A stretch of 32,486 nucleotides of DNA from Branchiostoma floridae (lineage: Eukaryota > Chordata > Leptocardii > Amphioxiformes > Branchiostomatidae). The stretch lies in the NCBI RefSeq assembly GCF_000003815.2, contig NC_049987.1, positions 5,352,116 to 5,384,601 of the forward strand, in the 5' to 3' direction. Shown one piece after another: positions 31,086 to 32,486 of this stretch. Both the position numbers and the translations under genes were made by a program. Numbering within the stretch: the first letter of the stretch is position 1; every line of letters begins with the position of its first letter. Under the pieces are notes generated by a model. It was not told where the DNA came from. It did not search any database and saw only the letters and a program-made list of their open reading frames with translations.

Positions 31086-32127
31086 GAAAATGAAAGATCG
31101 CACACTGCCAGCAGATACAAGACTGTCATTTTCAATAGAACACAGTTGCATTTTTCCATAATTGATTCCCATCGATGTACCAAACCACAGCGAATTGAAA
31201 TTTTGCATGCAATCCGCGTGGCATTTACATATAACTTATAATTCATAAAGGGCATGTGACATATGCAATTCAGAAAGAGAAGTACATATGAAGTACACTG
31301 ATAGAAATACACAAATGAAAACCAAATTTGCATTATTCGTGAGGAAATGTTGTAATTCGAATGTGGTAAATGACGGGAATTTCATACCTGTGGCATTTGG
31401 TAGTGACGCAAAGGTGAACATAGGTGCTTATGAGGACCTCATTTGCATAAATGAGAAGAAAATAATCGTATAGCCTTCTTTCTTTTCTTTTTTTTCTTTT
31501 AAGATTAGACTGCCAACGTCTGTTGGGTGGAGGAGATGATCTCATTTGCCTAATCAACGAGAAACACACATACATAAGTAGTAGACTTTAAAATCATTTG
31601 CCGAATGTACGGGGTAGTTCAACTCTAGTTTATAGATGTTTTTGGCAGCTTTGCTTGACATGCCGATCTGTATAGCTTTGTAACTAACGTGTAAGCCATA
31701 TTATCACTTTATTCCTATCGGCATGACAATATTCTAAATGATTTACTAGTGTTGGGAATGGTTAATGATGCTATCCGGATCCTTCTCTAAAGACGATAAG
31801 ATCATGCCTACAAAGGTATGATATATCCTGTCGTATTTCATGTCATGTGGACATTTGAAAAAGACAGAAAGAAAGCCGTTTGAACGACGAATGAACTTGA
31901 CGTAGCGGGAATGTTAATGTGAGTTGGCAGGTAAAATTGATTCCGGTAACAGGAATAGTTGTCATTGCCATCATTCACGAATGCTTTCAAGTCTTTGTAA
32001 TCATACGTCTAAGAGATTTGATACTCTCGGTGAAGTGGAAGTGACTCGAACGTAAAAGTAGCGCATCGAAGATTTGAAGAGTTCCTCAAAATTCAAATGG
32101 TTCATCACCAAGGTCACATAACCGTCT
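31086..32127. other. Unannotated intergenic stretch
   Basis: Short ORFs and a T/C-rich run near 31479-31500. No supported gene. Confidence 0.4.
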
Positions 32128-32318
32128 GTTGCATTGTAGTCTCCAAGCAGATCCTACGGTGCCATAAGATAGTATCAAAGCTGGCAAAGGAGTATAGCCG
32201 GCCAACTGAGGGAGTCAGGCTGTCATCTGGTAGCTTACACACCCCGGCTTCACTCCTCTGCCAGCTTTTGATACTATCTTATGCTACTGTAGGATCTGCT
32301 TGGAGATTAGTTGCATTG
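32128..32318. mobile_element. Foldback MITE, family A copy 3, 9-bp target duplication
   Basis: The body is 32137-32309 (173 bp), from TAGTCTCCAAGCAGATCCTA to GGATCTGCTTGGAGATTA. GTTGCATTG is found directly outside both ends (32128-32136 and 32310-32318). The arms share ATAGTATCAAAGCTGGCAAA and its inverted partner. It is closest in sequence to copy 2. Confidence 0.93.
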
Positions 32319-32486
32319 TACGATTGACAGATCCTGTGTTATTCAGTAAAATACAATTATTCCAATAAGATCATGTTCTATTCAGTGGGATTTAAGCAGT
32401 GTTGCGAGTGATATTGCATTTACAAAACGTGACATTGTGAAGGAAAATCATGTTTCAGAGTATTGATGTACTGTCAGTTATGGTAA
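32319..32486. other. Right edge, nothing recognised
   Basis: Short AT-rich end of the window. Confidence 0.4.

Noticed and set aside
1-32486. CRISPR array, operon or prokaryotic defence system
   Set aside because: No regularly spaced direct repeats with unique spacers and no clustered ORFs with ribosome binding sites; the DNA is plainly animal.

Overview
The window looks like chordate intergenic DNA from a lancelet (amphioxus, Branchiostoma-like). The reasons are one intron-containing class A GPCR gene, tRNA- and 5S-headed SINEs, CR1/L2-type LINEs, and many short palindromic DNA transposons. Species is an inference: no search was run. Four runs of exactly 100 N mark assembly gaps.

Layout. 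1-4900: non-coding DNA with a hAT-like MITE (47-410), a (TTC)n microsatellite, further inverted-repeat elements and no supported gene. 4936-8520: a nearly intact CR1/L2-group LINE on the minus strand. 8530-10190: an older minus-strand LINE split by a later repeat insertion. 10190-13500: two gaps, a MITE spanning one of them, and a ~690 bp tandem duplication. 13514-14210: a MITE whose right terminal repeat was split by a tRNA-derived SINE. 14300-22900: more MITEs and hairpins, a LINE 3' remnant, and a hammerhead ribozyme motif (19075-19145, minus) that probably marks a Penelope-like element remnant. 22880-23341: a 440 bp near-perfect palindrome with target duplications.

24358-26989 (plus): the only convincing host gene, a three-exon, 434-residue rhodopsin-class GPCR. 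Its splice sites and phases join cleanly. Its motifs are unusual (NRF for DRY, CTTP for CWxP, NPIIH for NPxxY). A decayed copy of its N-terminal coding sequence lies 233 bp upstream, and a scrap of exon 2 lies in intron 2.

27200-27390: a 5S rRNA-headed SINE whose body resembles the core of the tRNA-headed SINE. 29775-31081: the 3' half of a second LINE type. 32128-32318: a third copy of the 9-bp-TSD MITE family. The elements form no operon or pathway; the window is one receptor gene in layered transposon debris.
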